Source: Enterobacteriaceae bacterium 89
GTDB lineage: Bacteria; Pseudomonadota; Gammaproteobacteria; Enterobacterales; Enterobacteriaceae
Reading direction: 5' to 3'
Assembly: GCA_014156375.1 (NCBI GenBank)
Contig: RQJH01000003.1
Coordinates: 620,001-684,000, forward strand
Length of the DNA: 64,000 nt
Notes under the pieces: generated by a model
The model's database searches: none
What the model saw: only the letters and a program-made list of their open reading frames with translations
What the model was told of the DNA's origin: nothing
In this document: piece by piece, positions 45,401 to 55,206 of the stretch
How the letters are laid out: every line of letters starts with the position of its first letter
Numbering within the stretch: position 1 is the stretch's first letter
Made by a program: the position numbers and the translations under genes

Positions 45401-46144
45401 GGAGGAGTTATACCAGTCGGCAGATTCCGGAACGTCGGTCTGCTCACCCCAGGTCTGTGGTGACGCAGGCGGCAGGTCACAGTACCAGTCGTAGAAGCTC
45501 AGGCAGGTACCGCCCAGCAGTGAGATGTAACGCGCGCCCGCGGCATAGGAAACCATCGACATCGCCGGGATTGGCGAGAAGCCTGCCACGCGGTCCGGGC
45601 CGTAGGTTTTAACGGTATAGACGTTAGAGGCGGCAATCAGCTCATTCACTTCCTGCCAGGAGGAGCGCACGAAGCCACCGCGACCACGGGCCTGCTTGAA
45701 GCTTTTCGCTTTGTCAGCATCTTCGATAATGGAAGCCCACGCATCCACCGGATCCGGATGCTGCACTTTCGCTTCACGCCACATTTTCATCAGACGCTTG
45801 CGCATCAGCGGATATTTCAGACGGTTAGCGCTGTAGAGATACCAGGAGTAGCTTGCGCCACGCGGGCAGCCACGCGGCTCATGGTTCGGCAGATCCGGGC
45901 GGGTACGCGGATAGTCAGTTTGCTGGGTTTCCCAGGTTACCAGGCCGTTTTTGACATAGATTTTCCAGCTGCATGAGCCGGTGCAGTTTACACCGTGGGT
46001 GGAACGCACCACCTTGTCATGCTGCCAGCGTTGGCGGTATCCATCTTCCCAGTCCCGGTTGGTTTCCAGAGTCTGGCCATGCCCATCGGCAAAGGTTTCG
46101 CCCTTCTGCTTGAAGTAGCGAAACCGGTCCAGAAATTTGCTCAT
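42401..46144 (-). CDS. narG: Respiratory nitrate reductase A alpha (catalytic) subunit
   Basis: 1247 residues, the E. coli length. The FS0 cluster ligands are His50, Cys54, Cys58 and Cys93 (THGVNCTGSC and RGCPRG), and the Mo ligand Asp near 222 lies in the SADWYNS stretch. It reduces nitrate to nitrite with a bis-MGD molybdenum cofactor on the cytoplasmic side. It has no Tat signal, as expected. It heads the narGHJI operon; an FNR box lies upstream. Confidence 0.98.
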   Translation of the reverse strand: MSKFLDRFRYFKQKGETFADGHGQTLETNRDWEDGYRQRWQHDKVVRSTHGVNCTGSCSWKIYVKNGLVTWETQQTDYPRTRPDLPNHEPRGCPRGASYSWYLYSANRLKYPLMRKRLMKMWREAKVQHPDPVDAWASIIEDADKAKSFKQARGRGGFVRSSWQEVNELIAASNVYTVKTYGPDRVAGFSPIPAMSMVSYAAGARYISLLGGTCLSFYDWYCDLPPASPQTWGEQTDVPESADWYNSSYILAWGSNVPQTRTPDAHFFTEVRYKGTKTVAITPDYAEIAKLCDLWLAPKQGTDAAMAMAMGHVMLREFHLDKPSQYFTDYVRRYTDMPMLVTLEERDGYYAAGRMLRASDLVDALGQEKNPEWKTVAFNENGEMTVPNGSIGFRWGDKGKWNLEQRDGKSGEEVQLRLSMLGSHDDIAEVGFPYFGGDGSEFFNKVELENILLHKLPVKRLQMADGSTQLVTTVYDLTMANYGLERGLNDANCATSYDDVKAYTPAWAEQITGVSRSQIIRTAREFADNADKTHGRSMIIVGAGLNHWYHLDMNYRGLINMLIFCGCVGQSGGGWAHYVGQEKLRPQTGWTPLAFALDWNRPPRHMNSTSYFYNHSSQWRYETVTAQELLSPLADKSRYTGHLLDFNVRAERMGWLPSAPQLGTNPLHIAAEAEKAGLSPVDYTVKSLKDGSMHFAAERPENGKNHPRNLFIWRSNLLGSSGKGHEYMLKYLLGTEHGIQGKDLGEQGSLKPEEVEWQDNGLDGKLDLVVTLDFRLSSTCLFSDIVLPTATWYEKDDMNTSDMHPFIHPLSAAVDPAWESKSDWNIYKDIAKKFSEVCVGHLGVETDVVTLPIQHDSAAEMAQPFDVKDWKKGECDLIPGKTAPHIMTVERDYPATYERFTSVGPLLEKIGNGGKGIAWNTQSEVDLLRKLNYTKAEGPAKGQPMIDTAIDAAEMILTLAPETNGQVAVKAWAALSEITGRDHTHLALNKEDEKIRFRDIQAQPRKIISSPTWSGLEDEHVSYNAGYTNVHELIPWRTLSGRQQLYQDHQWMRDFGESLLVYRPPIDTRSVKAVMGQKSNGNPEKALNFLTPHQKWGIHSTYSDNLLMLTLGRGGPIVWMSEADAKELGIEDNDWIEVFNSNGSLTARAVVSQRVPAGMTMMYHAQERIVNIPGSEITSQRGGIHNSVTRITPKPTHMIGGYAQLAYGFNYYGTVGSNRDEFVVVRKMKNIDWLDGEGNDQVQESVK

Positions 46145-46483
46145 CGGGTTTCTCCTGTATGGAGCCTAAGGCTCTCTGATAAATCGACATTGCAACAATT
46201 GCCGCGAAAGTAACTTCCTGAAAGGAGATGGGAATTGATGGCGATCAAGGCGGGATTTGTTAACAAAATCAGTGAAATCAACATCTACCACCAAAGTATT
46301 ATTAACATTGATTTTTTAACTAATTGTTTTATATGGTTTTATTGATATTTACCTGCGATAACAGCCCTGAAATTGCCGCATCAAGGTATTAGGGAGTAGA
46401 TGCCAGACCGAAGACCCGCAGCTCAGCGTTTCATCGCCGGACAGAGTGAGAAAAGATAAAAGTATGTTGTAACTAATTAAGCT
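46145..46483 (-). promoter_or_regulatory. narGHJI promoter region with FNR site
   Basis: On both strands TTGATGGCGATCAA at 46235-46248 is a perfect FNR consensus dyad. If centred at -41.5, transcription would start near 46200, giving a leader of about 56 bases before narG. Around 46386-46397, near -190, TACTCCC and TACCTTG on the minus strand resemble NarL heptamers where E. coli has its upstream NarL cluster. IHF bends the DNA between in E. coli; the AT-rich stretch here would allow it. Confidence 0.85.
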
Positions 46484-46512
46484 TAAAAAAATGGCGCGAT
46501 TGCTCGCGCCAC
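46484..46512 (-). terminator. Intrinsic terminator after narK
   Basis: Minus strand: TGGCGCGA/TCGCGCCA stem with a GCAA loop and seven T. It separates narK from the narG promoter. Confidence 0.94.
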
Positions 46513-46531
46513 GATAATCAAAAAGTCACAC

Positions 46532-47923
46532 TTATTTTTTTGTTTTACGTCCGTAAACCACCCAGGTGATCAACACGCAGGCAATGTAGAACACGAAGAA
46601 GACTTTCATGGCACCGGCCGGGGAGCCGGTCATTTCCAGAGAAATGCCAAAGGATTTAGGGATGAAGAACCCGCCGATCGCACCAATCGCAGAGATGAAG
46701 CCCAGCGCGGCTGCGGTATCGGTCGCCGCTTCGCGCAGCGCCAGCTCTTCGGAACCGCCCTGAGCTTTCACGCGATCCATCGTCAGTTTGCGGAAAATCA
46801 CGGAAATCATCTGGAAAGTCGAAGCACTACCCAGACCGGCCGTCAGGAACAGGCCCATGAACACCGCGAAGAAGGCGATGAAGTTACCGCCCTGACCGTT
46901 GGTCGGCAGAGTGAAGAACAGCAGGCCAGAGAACACCGCCATAGCGATGAAGTTAATCAGCGTCACGCGAGTGCCGCCCAGACGGTCAGAAATACCACCG
47001 CCCAGTGAACGGGCCAGCGCACCGATAAACGGACCGAAGAATGCGAAATGCAGGATCTGCACTTCCGGGAACTGGGTTTTCGACAGCATCGCAAAACCGG
47101 CAGAGAAGCCGATGAATGAGCCGAAGGTCGCCAGATACAGCACCGCCATGATCCACAGGTGACCGCGCTTCAGTACCGGCAGCTGCTCGCTCAGAGAAGC
47201 TTTAGAGGCAGACAGATCGTTCATGCCAAACCAGGCGGCCAGGGTGAAGATAATCAGGAACGGCACCCAGATCCACGCGGCGTTTTCCAGGAACAGTGAA
47301 GAGCCGTCCGGCTGAGCCACGCCTGTACCACCGAAGATAGCGAAGATAGACAGGGAAACCACTAGCGGAGCCACCAGCTGCATCACGCTCACACCCATGT
47401 TACCCAGACCGCCGTTCAGACCCAGCGCACCGCCCTGCTTCGCTTTCGGGAAGAAGAAGCTGATGTTTGCCATACTGGAAGCAAAGTTCGCACCGGCAAA
47501 ACCACACAACAGCGCAATGATCATGAAGACGCTAAACGGCGTGGTCGGATCCTGCACGGCAAAGCCGAGCCATACACAAGGGATAATCATGATCCCGGTA
47601 CTGAAAGCCGTCCAGCGACGACCACCAAACACTGGCACCATGAATGCGTAAGGAACACGCAGCAGCGCACCGGACAGCGCAGGCAGCGCGGTCAGCATAA
47701 ACAGCTGATCGGTAGAGAAGTTAAAGCCCACTTTATTGAGGTTTACCGCCACGGCACTGAACAGCATCCAGACGCAGAACGCCAGCAGCAGACAGGGAAC
47801 GGAGATCCACAGGTTACGGCTGGCAATGCGGTGTCCGCGGGTTTGCCAGAAGGCGGCGTCTTCAGGGCGCCAGTCGGTGATGACGGCGCCTTTATCCTTT
47901 TCCGAAGTGGAAACTTGACTCAT
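46532..47923 (-). CDS. narK: Nitrate/nitrite antiporter NarK
   Basis: 463 residues, 12-helix major facilitator with the two nitrate-signature glycine-rich motifs (GFAGANFASSMANISFFFP and GLGSASTFQMISVIF). It exchanges nitrate for nitrite across the inner membrane and is the main nitrate supplier of NarG. It is transcribed from its own promoter divergent from narXL and upstream of narGHJI, as in E. coli. Confidence 0.97.
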   Translation of the reverse strand: MSQVSTSEKDKGAVITDWRPEDAAFWQTRGHRIASRNLWISVPCLLLAFCVWMLFSAVAVNLNKVGFNFSTDQLFMLTALPALSGALLRVPYAFMVPVFGGRRWTAFSTGIMIIPCVWLGFAVQDPTTPFSVFMIIALLCGFAGANFASSMANISFFFPKAKQGGALGLNGGLGNMGVSVMQLVAPLVVSLSIFAIFGGTGVAQPDGSSLFLENAAWIWVPFLIIFTLAAWFGMNDLSASKASLSEQLPVLKRGHLWIMAVLYLATFGSFIGFSAGFAMLSKTQFPEVQILHFAFFGPFIGALARSLGGGISDRLGGTRVTLINFIAMAVFSGLLFFTLPTNGQGGNFIAFFAVFMGLFLTAGLGSASTFQMISVIFRKLTMDRVKAQGGSEELALREAATDTAAALGFISAIGAIGGFFIPKSFGISLEMTGSPAGAMKVFFVFYIACVLITWVVYGRKTKK

Positions 47924-48235
47924 AGAAACCTCTGATAAGGGAGTTTAGATGACGCCACATTAGGGTTTATGAGCCGAGGTAAGTTGATATAAATCAAAGG
48001 AAAAGAGAACATATTTCCGGGGTAAAAATCGTCATTACCCTTAGTGAGTAGATCTTATCGCTGAAAAAACTGTGGTTTTTCACGCCCATTATAGGGTTAC
48101 AACTAATACACTCCCTTTTCCCGATACCACTGGCAATTAAGAGGTAATCCTTTAGGGGTATGGGTATACTCCAGGTGATGTCCGAGAATAGCCAGCACTC
48201 CCGGATTGCATCCCTGGTCAGGAGCCATGTTGTCG
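47924..48235. promoter_or_regulatory. narK-narXL divergent control region with FNR and NarL sites
   Basis: TTGATATAAATCAA at 47984-47997 is a perfect FNR dyad; centred at -41.5 for narK it would place the start near 47949. Nearer narX, three NarL-type heptamers are read on the minus strand: TACCTCT (48140-48146), TACCCCT (48154-48160) and TACCCAT (48160-48166), fitting TACYYMT. This is the arrangement expected for anaerobic, nitrate-induced narK expression. Confidence 0.85.
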
Positions 48236-50062
48236 ATGTTTAAACGTCTTTTTACCCCGCTTACGCTGGTCAATCAACTGGCGCTTATCGTTCTGCTGTC
48301 CACCGCGATTGGTGTGACCGGCATGGCTATTTCTGCGCGTCTGGTTCATGGCGTGCAGGGCAGCGCCCACGCCATCAACAAAGCGGGCTCGCTGCGTATG
48401 CAGAGCTATCGCCTGCTGGCGGCTATTCCGCTGAAGCCGGGTGACAGCCGTCTTGTCGATGACATGAACGAAACCGTTCTGAGCCCTGAGCTCATCGAGT
48501 CCGCCCGCCGCGACGGCCAGCAGGCTCAGCTTTCCGCACTACAGCAATACTGGCAGACCAAACTGCTGCCGGGAATGATGGCCGCCCAGAGCCAGTCGGT
48601 GGTTGCCGGTGAAGTCGCCAGCTTCGTGAATCGCATCGATCAACTGGTGACCGCTTTTGACCACACCACGGAAAAGCGAATTCAGCATGTGGTCTGGGTG
48701 CACCGGATCATGGCTATCTGCATGGCGTTACTGCTGCTGTTTACCATTATCTGGCTGCGCGCCCGCCTGCTGCATCCCTGGGAACAACTATTGGGGATGG
48801 CACGTGCCGTCAGCCGTCGTGATTTTACCCACAGGGCGACCATCAGCGGGCGCAATGAAATGGCTACGCTCGGCATGGCGCTGAACAATATGTCAAAAGA
48901 GCTGGCGGAAAGTTATGCCGTGCTCGAACAGCGCGTGCAGGAAAAAACGGCCAACCTCGAGCAGAAAAACGAAATTCTGGCCTTCCTCTGGCAGGCCAAC
49001 CGCCGTCTGCATTCTCAGGCACCGCTTTGCGAGCGTATCTCGCCGGTGCTCAACGGATTGCAGGGGCTGACGCTGCTGCGCGATATTGAAGTGCGCGTCT
49101 ACGACATGGAAGACGAAGAGAATCATCAGGAATTCAGCTGCCATTCCGAAATGGACTGTGACGATAAGGGCTGCTATCTCTGCCCGCGCGATCTGCCTGA
49201 GCTGCCCGGCGGCGGCACAACCCTGAAATGGCGGCTCACGGATGCCCACAACCAGTACGGTATTCTGCTGGCGACACTGCCGAAGGGGCGTCATTTGAGC
49301 CACGATCAGCAACAGCTGGTGGATACGCTGGTGGAACAGCTCACCGCTACGCTCGCTCTGGACAGACAGCAGGAGCGCCAGCATCAGCTGATCGTCATGG
49401 AAGAGCGCGCCACCATCGCGCGTGAACTGCACGACTCCATTGCCCAGTCGCTCTCATGCATGAAGATGCAGGTCAGCTGTCTGCAGATGCAGGGTGATAC
49501 GCTGCCCGAAGCCAGCCGTCAGCTGCTGAGCCAGATGCGTAATGAACTGAATACCTCATGGGTACAGCTTAGAGAGCTACTGACCACCTTCCGCCTGCAG
49601 TTAACCGAGCCGGGACTGCGTCCGGCGCTGGAAGCCAGCTGTGAGGAATACAGTACCCGTTTTGGTTTCGACGTGAAGCTGGACTATCAGCTTCCCCCGC
49701 GCTATGTCCCTTCCCATCAGGCGATCCATGCCTTGCAGATTGCCCGGGAAGCGCTGAGCAATGCGCTTAAACATTCCGAAGCGACGGAAGTCACCGTGAC
49801 GGTGACGCAAAACGACAATCAGGTCCGTCTGATCGTCGCCGATAACGGCCGAGGCGTACCGGATCACGCAGAACGCACTAACCACTATGGTTTAATTATT
49901 ATGCGAGATCGCGCGCAGAGTCTGCGCGGGGACTGCCAGGTAAGACGCCGTGAAAGCGGCGGCACTGAAGTTGTTGTCTCTTTTGTTCCCGAAAAAACGC
50001 TTATTCAACCCGAAGGAGAAATCCATGAGTCATCAGGAAAAAGCAACCATCCTGTTAATTGA
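48236..50062 (+). CDS. narX: Nitrate/nitrite sensor histidine kinase NarX
   Basis: 608 residues from the ATG at 48236, which aligns with the E. coli start and is 11 bases after AGGAG; another ATG at 48227 is only two bases from it. Order: TM1, a periplasmic domain with the P-box segment [16 protein letters not shown] that binds nitrate, TM2, HAMP, a GAF-like cysteine-containing central module, HisKA_3 with the phospho-acceptor His in [11 protein letters not shown], and an HATPase domain. The C-terminus runs on past the E. coli stop by about ten residues, overlapping narL by 38 bases. Confidence 0.96.
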   Translation: MFKRLFTPLTLVNQLALIVLLSTAIGVTGMAISARLVHGVQGSAHAINKAGSLRMQSYRLLAAIPLKPGDSRLVDDMNETVLSPELIESARRDGQQAQLSALQQYWQTKLLPGMMAAQSQSVVAGEVASFVNRIDQLVTAFDHTTEKRIQHVVWVHRIMAICMALLLLFTIIWLRARLLHPWEQLLGMARAVSRRDFTHRATISGRNEMATLGMALNNMSKELAESYAVLEQRVQEKTANLEQKNEILAFLWQANRRLHSQAPLCERISPVLNGLQGLTLLRDIEVRVYDMEDEENHQEFSCHSEMDCDDKGCYLCPRDLPELPGGGTTLKWRLTDAHNQYGILLATLPKGRHLSHDQQQLVDTLVEQLTATLALDRQQERQHQLIVMEERATIARELHDSIAQSLSCMKMQVSCLQMQGDTLPEASRQLLSQMRNELNTSWVQLRELLTTFRLQLTEPGLRPALEASCEEYSTRFGFDVKLDYQLPPRYVPSHQAIHALQIAREALSNALKHSEATEVTVTVTQNDNQVRLIVADNGRGVPDHAERTNHYGLIIMRDRAQSLRGDCQVRRRESGGTEVVVSFVPEKTLIQPEGEIHESSGKSNHPVN

Positions 50063-50675
50063 CGATCACCCAATGCTGCGCACTGGCGTTAAGCAGTTAA
50101 TCAGTATGGCCCCTGATATTCAGGTTGTCGGCGAAGCCAGTAACGGCGAGCAGGGCATCGAAATGGCGGAAACGCTGGATCCGGATCTGATCCTGCTCGA
50201 CCTCAACATGCCGGGCATGAACGGCCTGGAGACGCTCGACAAGCTGCGCGAGAAATCGCTCTCTGGCCGCGTGGTGGTGTTCAGCGTCTCCAATCATGAA
50301 GAGGATGTTGTAACCGCACTGAAGCGCGGTGCCGATGGCTATCTGCTGAAAGATATGGAGCCGGAAGAATTACTGAAAGCTTTGCAGCAGGCCGCCGCCG
50401 GAGAAATGGTGCTGAGCGAAGCGTTAACGCCTGTGCTGGCAGCCAGCCTGCGCGCAAACCGCGCCACTTCAGATCGTGATATCAATCAGCTTACCCCGCG
50501 CGAGCGCGATATCCTGAAGCTGATTGCCCAGGGCCTGCCGAACAAAATGATTGCCCGTCGCCTGGACATCACGGAAAGCACGGTGAAAGTTCACGTGAAG
50601 CATATGCTGAAGAAAATGAAGCTCAAATCCCGGGTGGAAGCCGCCGTTTGGGTCCATCAGGAACGTATTTTCTAA
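50025..50675 (+). CDS. narL: Nitrate/nitrite response regulator NarL
   Basis: 216 residues from the ATG at 50025-50027, preceded by GAAGGAGAA. The receiver domain has phospho-acceptor Asp59 in [13 protein letters not shown], and the C-terminal LuxR-type helix-turn-helix has [23 protein letters not shown]. Phosphorylated by NarX, it activates narG and narK and represses other anaerobic genes including adhE and frd in E. coli. The start lies inside narX; the stop overlaps the convergent ychO stop by a few bases. Confidence 0.98.
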   Translation: MSHQEKATILLIDDHPMLRTGVKQLISMAPDIQVVGEASNGEQGIEMAETLDPDLILLDLNMPGMNGLETLDKLREKSLSGRVVVFSVSNHEEDVVTALKRGADGYLLKDMEPEELLKALQQAAAGEMVLSEALTPVLAASLRANRATSDRDINQLTPRERDILKLIAQGLPNKMIARRLDITESTVKVHVKHMLKKMKLKSRVEAAVWVHQERIF

Positions 50676-52072
50676 GGCAGCCACGATGAATCTGACGTCG
50701 CCGCGGGAAGCGTCACCAGCGGCTCCGTCAGCACCAGCGTGATCTCATTCGACGACACGCGCTGCCCCTTCTCATCTTCCACCACCGCTGACAGATGCCA
50801 GCGATTCGCCGCCCCTTCACTGTAATCCCACGCTGGCATAATCACGGTCCAGCCGTCAGCGCTGTTACGATCAACAGGCGGCGTCAGGCTGAGCGCCGTT
50901 GAATCCCCTTGCCAGGTCAGCGATTTGATCCGGAAGTGACTGCGAACCTGTAGTTTAAGCGCCACGGTTTCACCCGGTTGTAAATCCCAGGGCGGCGTCG
51001 CCAGAAACACCGACAGCGTTTTTTTCTGCCGGAATTCCATGACCGGGACATTCGTTCTGTCCGGGCTGTCGTAACGGCTGCCGCGCAGGGAAGTAAACGC
51101 CGCAACCTCGCTGGATTCGAGCTGCTTTTTCAGCGGCACACCAAAGCGGTAGTTGAGCTTCATGCCCAGGTTATTCTGGCTGACGCCGCTTTCTCCCTGC
51201 TTATGCTGTGCCGTTAGCGTCAGCAACGGAACCGGGGTGTAATCCACACCCAGAGAAACCGCAATCGGATTGTGGTACCCCGTTCCGCTATGGAACAGAT
51301 CGACATTATCGCCGTAGTATTGTTCGAAGCTGACGCTGGTATTGATAAAGCGATAAAACGGCAAACGTGCCTGCGCGCTGAAATCATAACCCCGCGCTAA
51401 GCGATACTGCCGGGTGTACGTATCATCCTGCCAGCCATTCAGCGGCTGATAATAGTTAGCCGACAACCGCAGGGATTCCCCCCAGGCCTCCAGACCGACG
51501 CCGCCCCGCTGCAGGCTTTCACTGAGCAGCGCATCGTAAAAGGCGTTATAGCCAAGCAGCCAGCCGTCTTCGATCCAGCGTTGGCCCACGCCCAAATTGC
51601 TGACCAGCCCCTCGTCATGCTGACTGACCCCAATCTGACTCCAGGTGAGATAGCGATCGTTGTCATCAAGCGGAACAAACCAGCTCCCGTGGCTGCCGGT
51701 CAGTTTGCCCTGCCCGTCCACCAGCAGCTCCGCCGATGCATTACCCCACGGCGAAAGCCAGTTGCCGAGCTGCTGATTGACCTCTTCGTTCAGTTCACGG
51801 CTGATTTTTTGCAAAGCAAACAGCCTTGCCTGATCGCCCGCATCGAGGCCGTTATCCTGCATGCTGGCCTCACCAAAGGCTTTCATTATTTCGGCGAGGT
51901 GCTTTTCCGTCTCGTGATTGTCAGAAGCTATCCCCAGGTCGGGCAGCGGCGTGCTGGTAGCGGAAAAAGGATTTTCGGCTTGTTCAATGAAGGTCTGGCG
52001 GGCACCTGAGGCACCTCCAGCCAGAGGCAGGAGTAACAACAACAACCGGGGAGACAAACGCAAAACAGTCAA
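50672..52072 (-). CDS. ychO: Invasin-like inverse-autotransporter protein YchO
   Basis: 466 residues, matching E. coli YchO (464). A signal peptide (about 1-24) leads to an inverse autotransporter beta-barrel (about 90-320, with [22 protein letters not shown] and related aromatic strands) and an Ig-like C-terminal extension (about 350-466). This is the intimin/invasin outer-membrane architecture with a short passenger. The role in E. coli is not clearly defined, although adhesion and biofilm phenotypes have been reported for related proteins. Its stop overlaps the narL stop tail to tail. Confidence 0.9.
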   Translation of the reverse strand: MTVLRLSPRLLLLLLPLAGGASGARQTFIEQAENPFSATSTPLPDLGIASDNHETEKHLAEIMKAFGEASMQDNGLDAGDQARLFALQKISRELNEEVNQQLGNWLSPWGNASAELLVDGQGKLTGSHGSWFVPLDDNDRYLTWSQIGVSQHDEGLVSNLGVGQRWIEDGWLLGYNAFYDALLSESLQRGGVGLEAWGESLRLSANYYQPLNGWQDDTYTRQYRLARGYDFSAQARLPFYRFINTSVSFEQYYGDNVDLFHSGTGYHNPIAVSLGVDYTPVPLLTLTAQHKQGESGVSQNNLGMKLNYRFGVPLKKQLESSEVAAFTSLRGSRYDSPDRTNVPVMEFRQKKTLSVFLATPPWDLQPGETVALKLQVRSHFRIKSLTWQGDSTALSLTPPVDRNSADGWTVIMPAWDYSEGAANRWHLSAVVEDEKGQRVSSNEITLVLTEPLVTLPAATSDSSWLP

Positions 52073-52223
52073 AACGAAACGGGGTTCCTCAGCAAATTCA
52101 AAGACAACGACTCTCCTGCTAGTGTAACGGGTTTGATTAATGGTTTCAGCCTCAGCGCAGATTTCAGGAATATCCTTAAACTTTGGCTACATTTAAACCA
52201 TCCAGATTGCCCGTGAGGCGCCT

Positions 52224-52775
52224 ATGAGTTTCTTCCTTCGTCCCGTTGTCAGTTCAGCCCTGCTGTTTTTTGCGGGCGCAGCCTGCGCCAGCGATATTTT
52301 TATTCTGCAATCCAGCGCCTTTGCGGACAACGCGATGCTCGATCAGCAATACGCGGGTAACGACGCGAAGAATGCTAACTGCACCGGTAAAAACAGCTCA
52401 CCGCCTTTAGTCTGGAGCAACCCGCCGCCGCAGACCAAAAGCTTTGCGCTGGTGGTTCACGATCCGGAAGGCAACAAAGGCCTTGGCGTCGATCACCTGG
52501 TGGCCTATAACATTCCACCTTCCGCCACCGGTTTCGCCCCGGACGCGCTGAAAAATGGTCAGGGTTTTACCGGAGGCAAAAACACGCCGGGTACCGCCAG
52601 CTGGTACGGCCCCTGCCCGCCGCCGGGAACGGGCGCGCATCATTATACTTTCACCTTAATCGCCACGGATTTAGCGCCTGATTTACCCGCCGGACTCAGC
52701 CGGGATGCGCTGTTTGACAAGCTCAAAGGCCATCAGTTGGCCGCCGCCGGATTAATCGGCCGCTTCGGGCAATAA
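52224..52775 (+). CDS. Secreted PEBP family protein (YbcL/YbhB-like)
   Basis: 183 residues: a signal peptide (about 1-22, ending ACA-S) and a phosphatidylethanolamine-binding-protein fold with CTGKNSSPPLVWSNPP, LVVHDPEG, VAYNIPP and GPCPPPGTGAHHYTF. YbhB is cytoplasmic; a cleavable leader points to the periplasmic YbcL type, variants of which reduce neutrophil migration in uropathogenic E. coli. That function is not implied here. It lies between ychO and ychN, an insertion relative to E. coli K-12. Confidence 0.87.
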   Translation: MSFFLRPVVSSALLFFAGAACASDIFILQSSAFADNAMLDQQYAGNDAKNANCTGKNSSPPLVWSNPPPQTKSFALVVHDPEGNKGLGVDHLVAYNIPPSATGFAPDALKNGQGFTGGKNTPGTASWYGPCPPPGTGAHHYTFTLIATDLAPDLPAGLSRDALFDKLKGHQLAAAGLIGRFGQ

Positions 52776-52868
52776 CGTTGTGCGAGATCATCAACCAGCC
52801 CGCTGCCGGTTGGCACAGGCTGGCTGGCGCAGTACGATACTGATTTCCCACGTTATTCTGGAGTCAAC

Positions 52869-53219
52869 ATGCAAAGCATTGTGATCATCGCCAACGGTGC
52901 GGCCTACGGCAGCGAATCTTTGTTTAACAGCCTGCGCCTGGCTATCGCCCTGAAAGAACAGGAAGCCATCGGGCTGAAGCTGTTTCTGATGTCTGATGCC
53001 GTTACCGCCGGATTAAAAGGCCAGAAGCCCGCTGAAGGCTATAACATTCAGCAAATGCTGGAAATTCTGACCGCCCAGCAGGTGCCGGTAAAACTCTGCA
53101 AAACCTGCGCCGATGGCCGTGGCATCAGCGCCCTCCCGCTGGCGGACGGCGTAGAAATTGGCACCCTGGTGGAGCTGGCGCAGTGGACGCTGGCGGCGGA
53201 CAAGGTATTAACGTTTTAA
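52869..53219 (+). CDS. ychN: DsrE/DsrF-like sulfur-relay family protein YchN
   Basis: 116 residues, matching E. coli YchN (117). The DsrE fold is shown by IVIIANGAAYGSESLFNSLRLA and LFLMSDAVTAGL, with the conserved Cys residues in VKLCKTCADGRG. The E. coli protein forms a hexamer, and the cysteines suggest sulfur transfer, but no pathway has been established. CTGGAGTC precedes the start. Confidence 0.94.
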   Translation: MQSIVIIANGAAYGSESLFNSLRLAIALKEQEAIGLKLFLMSDAVTAGLKGQKPAEGYNIQQMLEILTAQQVPVKLCKTCADGRGISALPLADGVEIGTLVELAQWTLAADKVLTF

Positions 53220-53324
53220 GTGAAAAAGCGTCGGTAAAGTGTTTTTTCTTATGGGCTCGTTCCCGACATCAAGTTCCGCGCTGCGTTGCCGATATGCCAG
53301 CAAACAACACAGCAGGAATACATC

Positions 53325-55109
53325 ATGTTTCGCTCCATTCGCACACGCATCATCGCTGCTACCGCCGCTTGCCTGGCGGTAGCCTTACTCCTTAACACCA
53401 TCATCAACTATCAGATAACCCGTCAGGATAATCAGCAGTCCCAGCGCGAAATGTTGATCAGCACCCGCACCAGCCACAGCATGGCGATTGCCGACTGGGT
53501 CAGCAGCAAAACCACCATGATTGCTTCACTGGATAAAGTGGCGTTAAGCGACGATCCGGTACCGCAGTTCCTGCAAATGGCGAAGGCCGGGGGCTTCAGC
53601 AATGTTTACGTGGGCTATGCCAGCAAAACCGCCAAGTTCTCCGATCCGACCGGTGTTCCGACGGATTACGACCCCACCGTTCGCCCGTGGTATCAGCAGG
53701 CCGTCCACGACGATGCGCCGGTTGTTACCGCTCCGTACGTTGACACCGGAACCGGAAAACTGGTGGTAACTTTTGCCGTGCCTGTAAAAGAAAACGGTGA
53801 GCTGAAAGCCGTGGTTGCCGGTGACGTCACGATGGACAGCGTGGTGGCAAACGTACGTGAAATCCGCCCAACTCCCGCGAGCAGCGGATTGCTTCTCGAC
53901 AGCGACGGCAGCGTGATCGCCGCCAATAATCCGGCGCTGACGCTGAAACCCTTCGCTGAAGTGCTTTCCGGGGTGAATTTAAAAACGCTGGCGTCCGGCG
54001 AGAGCGCTGACGGCAAGTTCGGTGACAGCGAGAAAATCTTCTCCGCCACGCCGGTTCAGGGGACTCACTGGCTGCTAGTGGTGGCGCTCGATCGCGCAGA
54101 CGCCACTTCCGGTATGAACGCCCTGCTGAAAGCCTCGGCGCTGACGCTTATCGTACTGGTGCTGATTGGCGGCGGGGTTGTTCATCTGCTTGTGGCGGCA
54201 ATGCTGAAACGTCTGCTCACCATCCGCGATGCCATGCTGGCTATCGGCAACGGGACTAACGATCTTTCCCAGCGCCTGCCTGAGGACGGCAAAGATGAAG
54301 TGGCGCAAATCGCCAGCGCCTTCAACCAGTTCAGCAGTAAGCTGGCGCAGGTGATGGTACAGCTGCGCGATGCCACCTCCTCCGTGCAAACCGCGGCACA
54401 GGAAATTGCCGCCGGAAACCGTGACCTTTCCGCCCGCACGGAGCAGGCTGCCTCCAGCTTGCGTGAAACCGCCAGCGCCGTGGAGCAGATCACCGCTTCC
54501 GTTGCGCAATCCACCGAATCGGCAACGGCCGCCAATGCGCAGGCCGAGAAAGCCACCAAAGTGGCCTCGAAGGGCGGTGAAGTGGTGTCCAGCGCCATCG
54601 AAACCATGCAGGCGATTGAAACGGCTTCTGCCAAAATCGGTGATATCACCAGCGTGATTGACGGTATCGCCTTCCAGACCAACATTCTGGCGCTGAACGC
54701 CTCCGTAGAAGCGGCGCGCGCCGGAGAACAGGGCCGTGGCTTTGCTGTGGTTGCCGGGGAAGTGCGTAATCTGGCCAGCCGCAGCGCACAGGCTGCGAAA
54801 GAGATCAAAACGCTGATCGACTCCACCACCGAAAGCGTGGCGAACGGTTCGCACTACGTGCGTCTGGCCGGGGAAAGTATGCAGGAGATTGTGTCGAACA
54901 TCGGCAGCGTATCGGGGATCATGCGTGAGATCAGCATCGCCAGCAGCGAACAGATGCAGGGGATTCAGGAGATTAACCACGCGGTGATCCACCTTGACCG
55001 CATCGTGCAGCAGAACGCCGAGCTGGTAGTGGAATCCGCTGCCGCAGCCGGAGCATTACACAGCCAGGCGGGAGATTTGGCAGCGACGGCGGGTCATTTC
55101 CGCATTTGA
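53325..55109 (+). CDS. Methyl-accepting chemotaxis protein with dCache sensor
   Basis: 594 residues from the ATG at 53325-53327, preceded by AGCAGGA. TM1 (about 6-28), a periplasmic dCache-type sensor (about 30-265; [13 protein letters not shown] is typical), TM2 (about 270-292), HAMP (about 293-345) and a signalling domain with the hairpin tip [28 protein letters not shown]. It binds CheA and CheW at the cell pole. It lacks the C-terminal NWETF pentapeptide for CheR/CheB docking and ends AGHFRI. The ligand is unknown; dCache receptors of this kind often sense amino acids. It is absent from this place in E. coli K-12. Confidence 0.92.
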   Translation: MFRSIRTRIIAATAACLAVALLLNTIINYQITRQDNQQSQREMLISTRTSHSMAIADWVSSKTTMIASLDKVALSDDPVPQFLQMAKAGGFSNVYVGYASKTAKFSDPTGVPTDYDPTVRPWYQQAVHDDAPVVTAPYVDTGTGKLVVTFAVPVKENGELKAVVAGDVTMDSVVANVREIRPTPASSGLLLDSDGSVIAANNPALTLKPFAEVLSGVNLKTLASGESADGKFGDSEKIFSATPVQGTHWLLVVALDRADATSGMNALLKASALTLIVLVLIGGGVVHLLVAAMLKRLLTIRDAMLAIGNGTNDLSQRLPEDGKDEVAQIASAFNQFSSKLAQVMVQLRDATSSVQTAAQEIAAGNRDLSARTEQAASSLRETASAVEQITASVAQSTESATAANAQAEKATKVASKGGEVVSSAIETMQAIETASAKIGDITSVIDGIAFQTNILALNASVEAARAGEQGRGFAVVAGEVRNLASRSAQAAKEIKTLIDSTTESVANGSHYVRLAGESMQEIVSNIGSVSGIMREISIASSEQMQGIQEINHAVIHLDRIVQQNAELVVESAAAAGALHSQAGDLAATAGHFRI

Positions 55110-55123
55110 GTTATTGCCTGGGT

Positions 55124-55205
55124 TCCCCCTCTCCCTAACCCTCTCCCCAAAGGGGCGAGGGAACAGATCGAGTCCGGTTTTCTCCCTCTCCCCGTGGGAG
55201 AGGGT
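55124..55205. repeat. Palindromic repeat unit, copy 1 (after the chemoreceptor)
   Basis: Two hairpins: CCCTCTCCCC/GGGGCGAGGG around 55137-55161 and CCCTCTCCC/GGGAGAGGG around 55184-55205, separated by GATCGAGTCCGGTTTTCT. The reverse complement (55176-55193) matches units near 57,400-57,550. It is an extragenic REP-like family; it may also act as a terminator between convergent genes. Confidence 0.85.
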
Positions 55206-55206
55206 A

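Noticed and set aside
42848..45463. Long open frames opposite narG
   Set aside because: Antisense shadows of narG; no separate evidence for coding.
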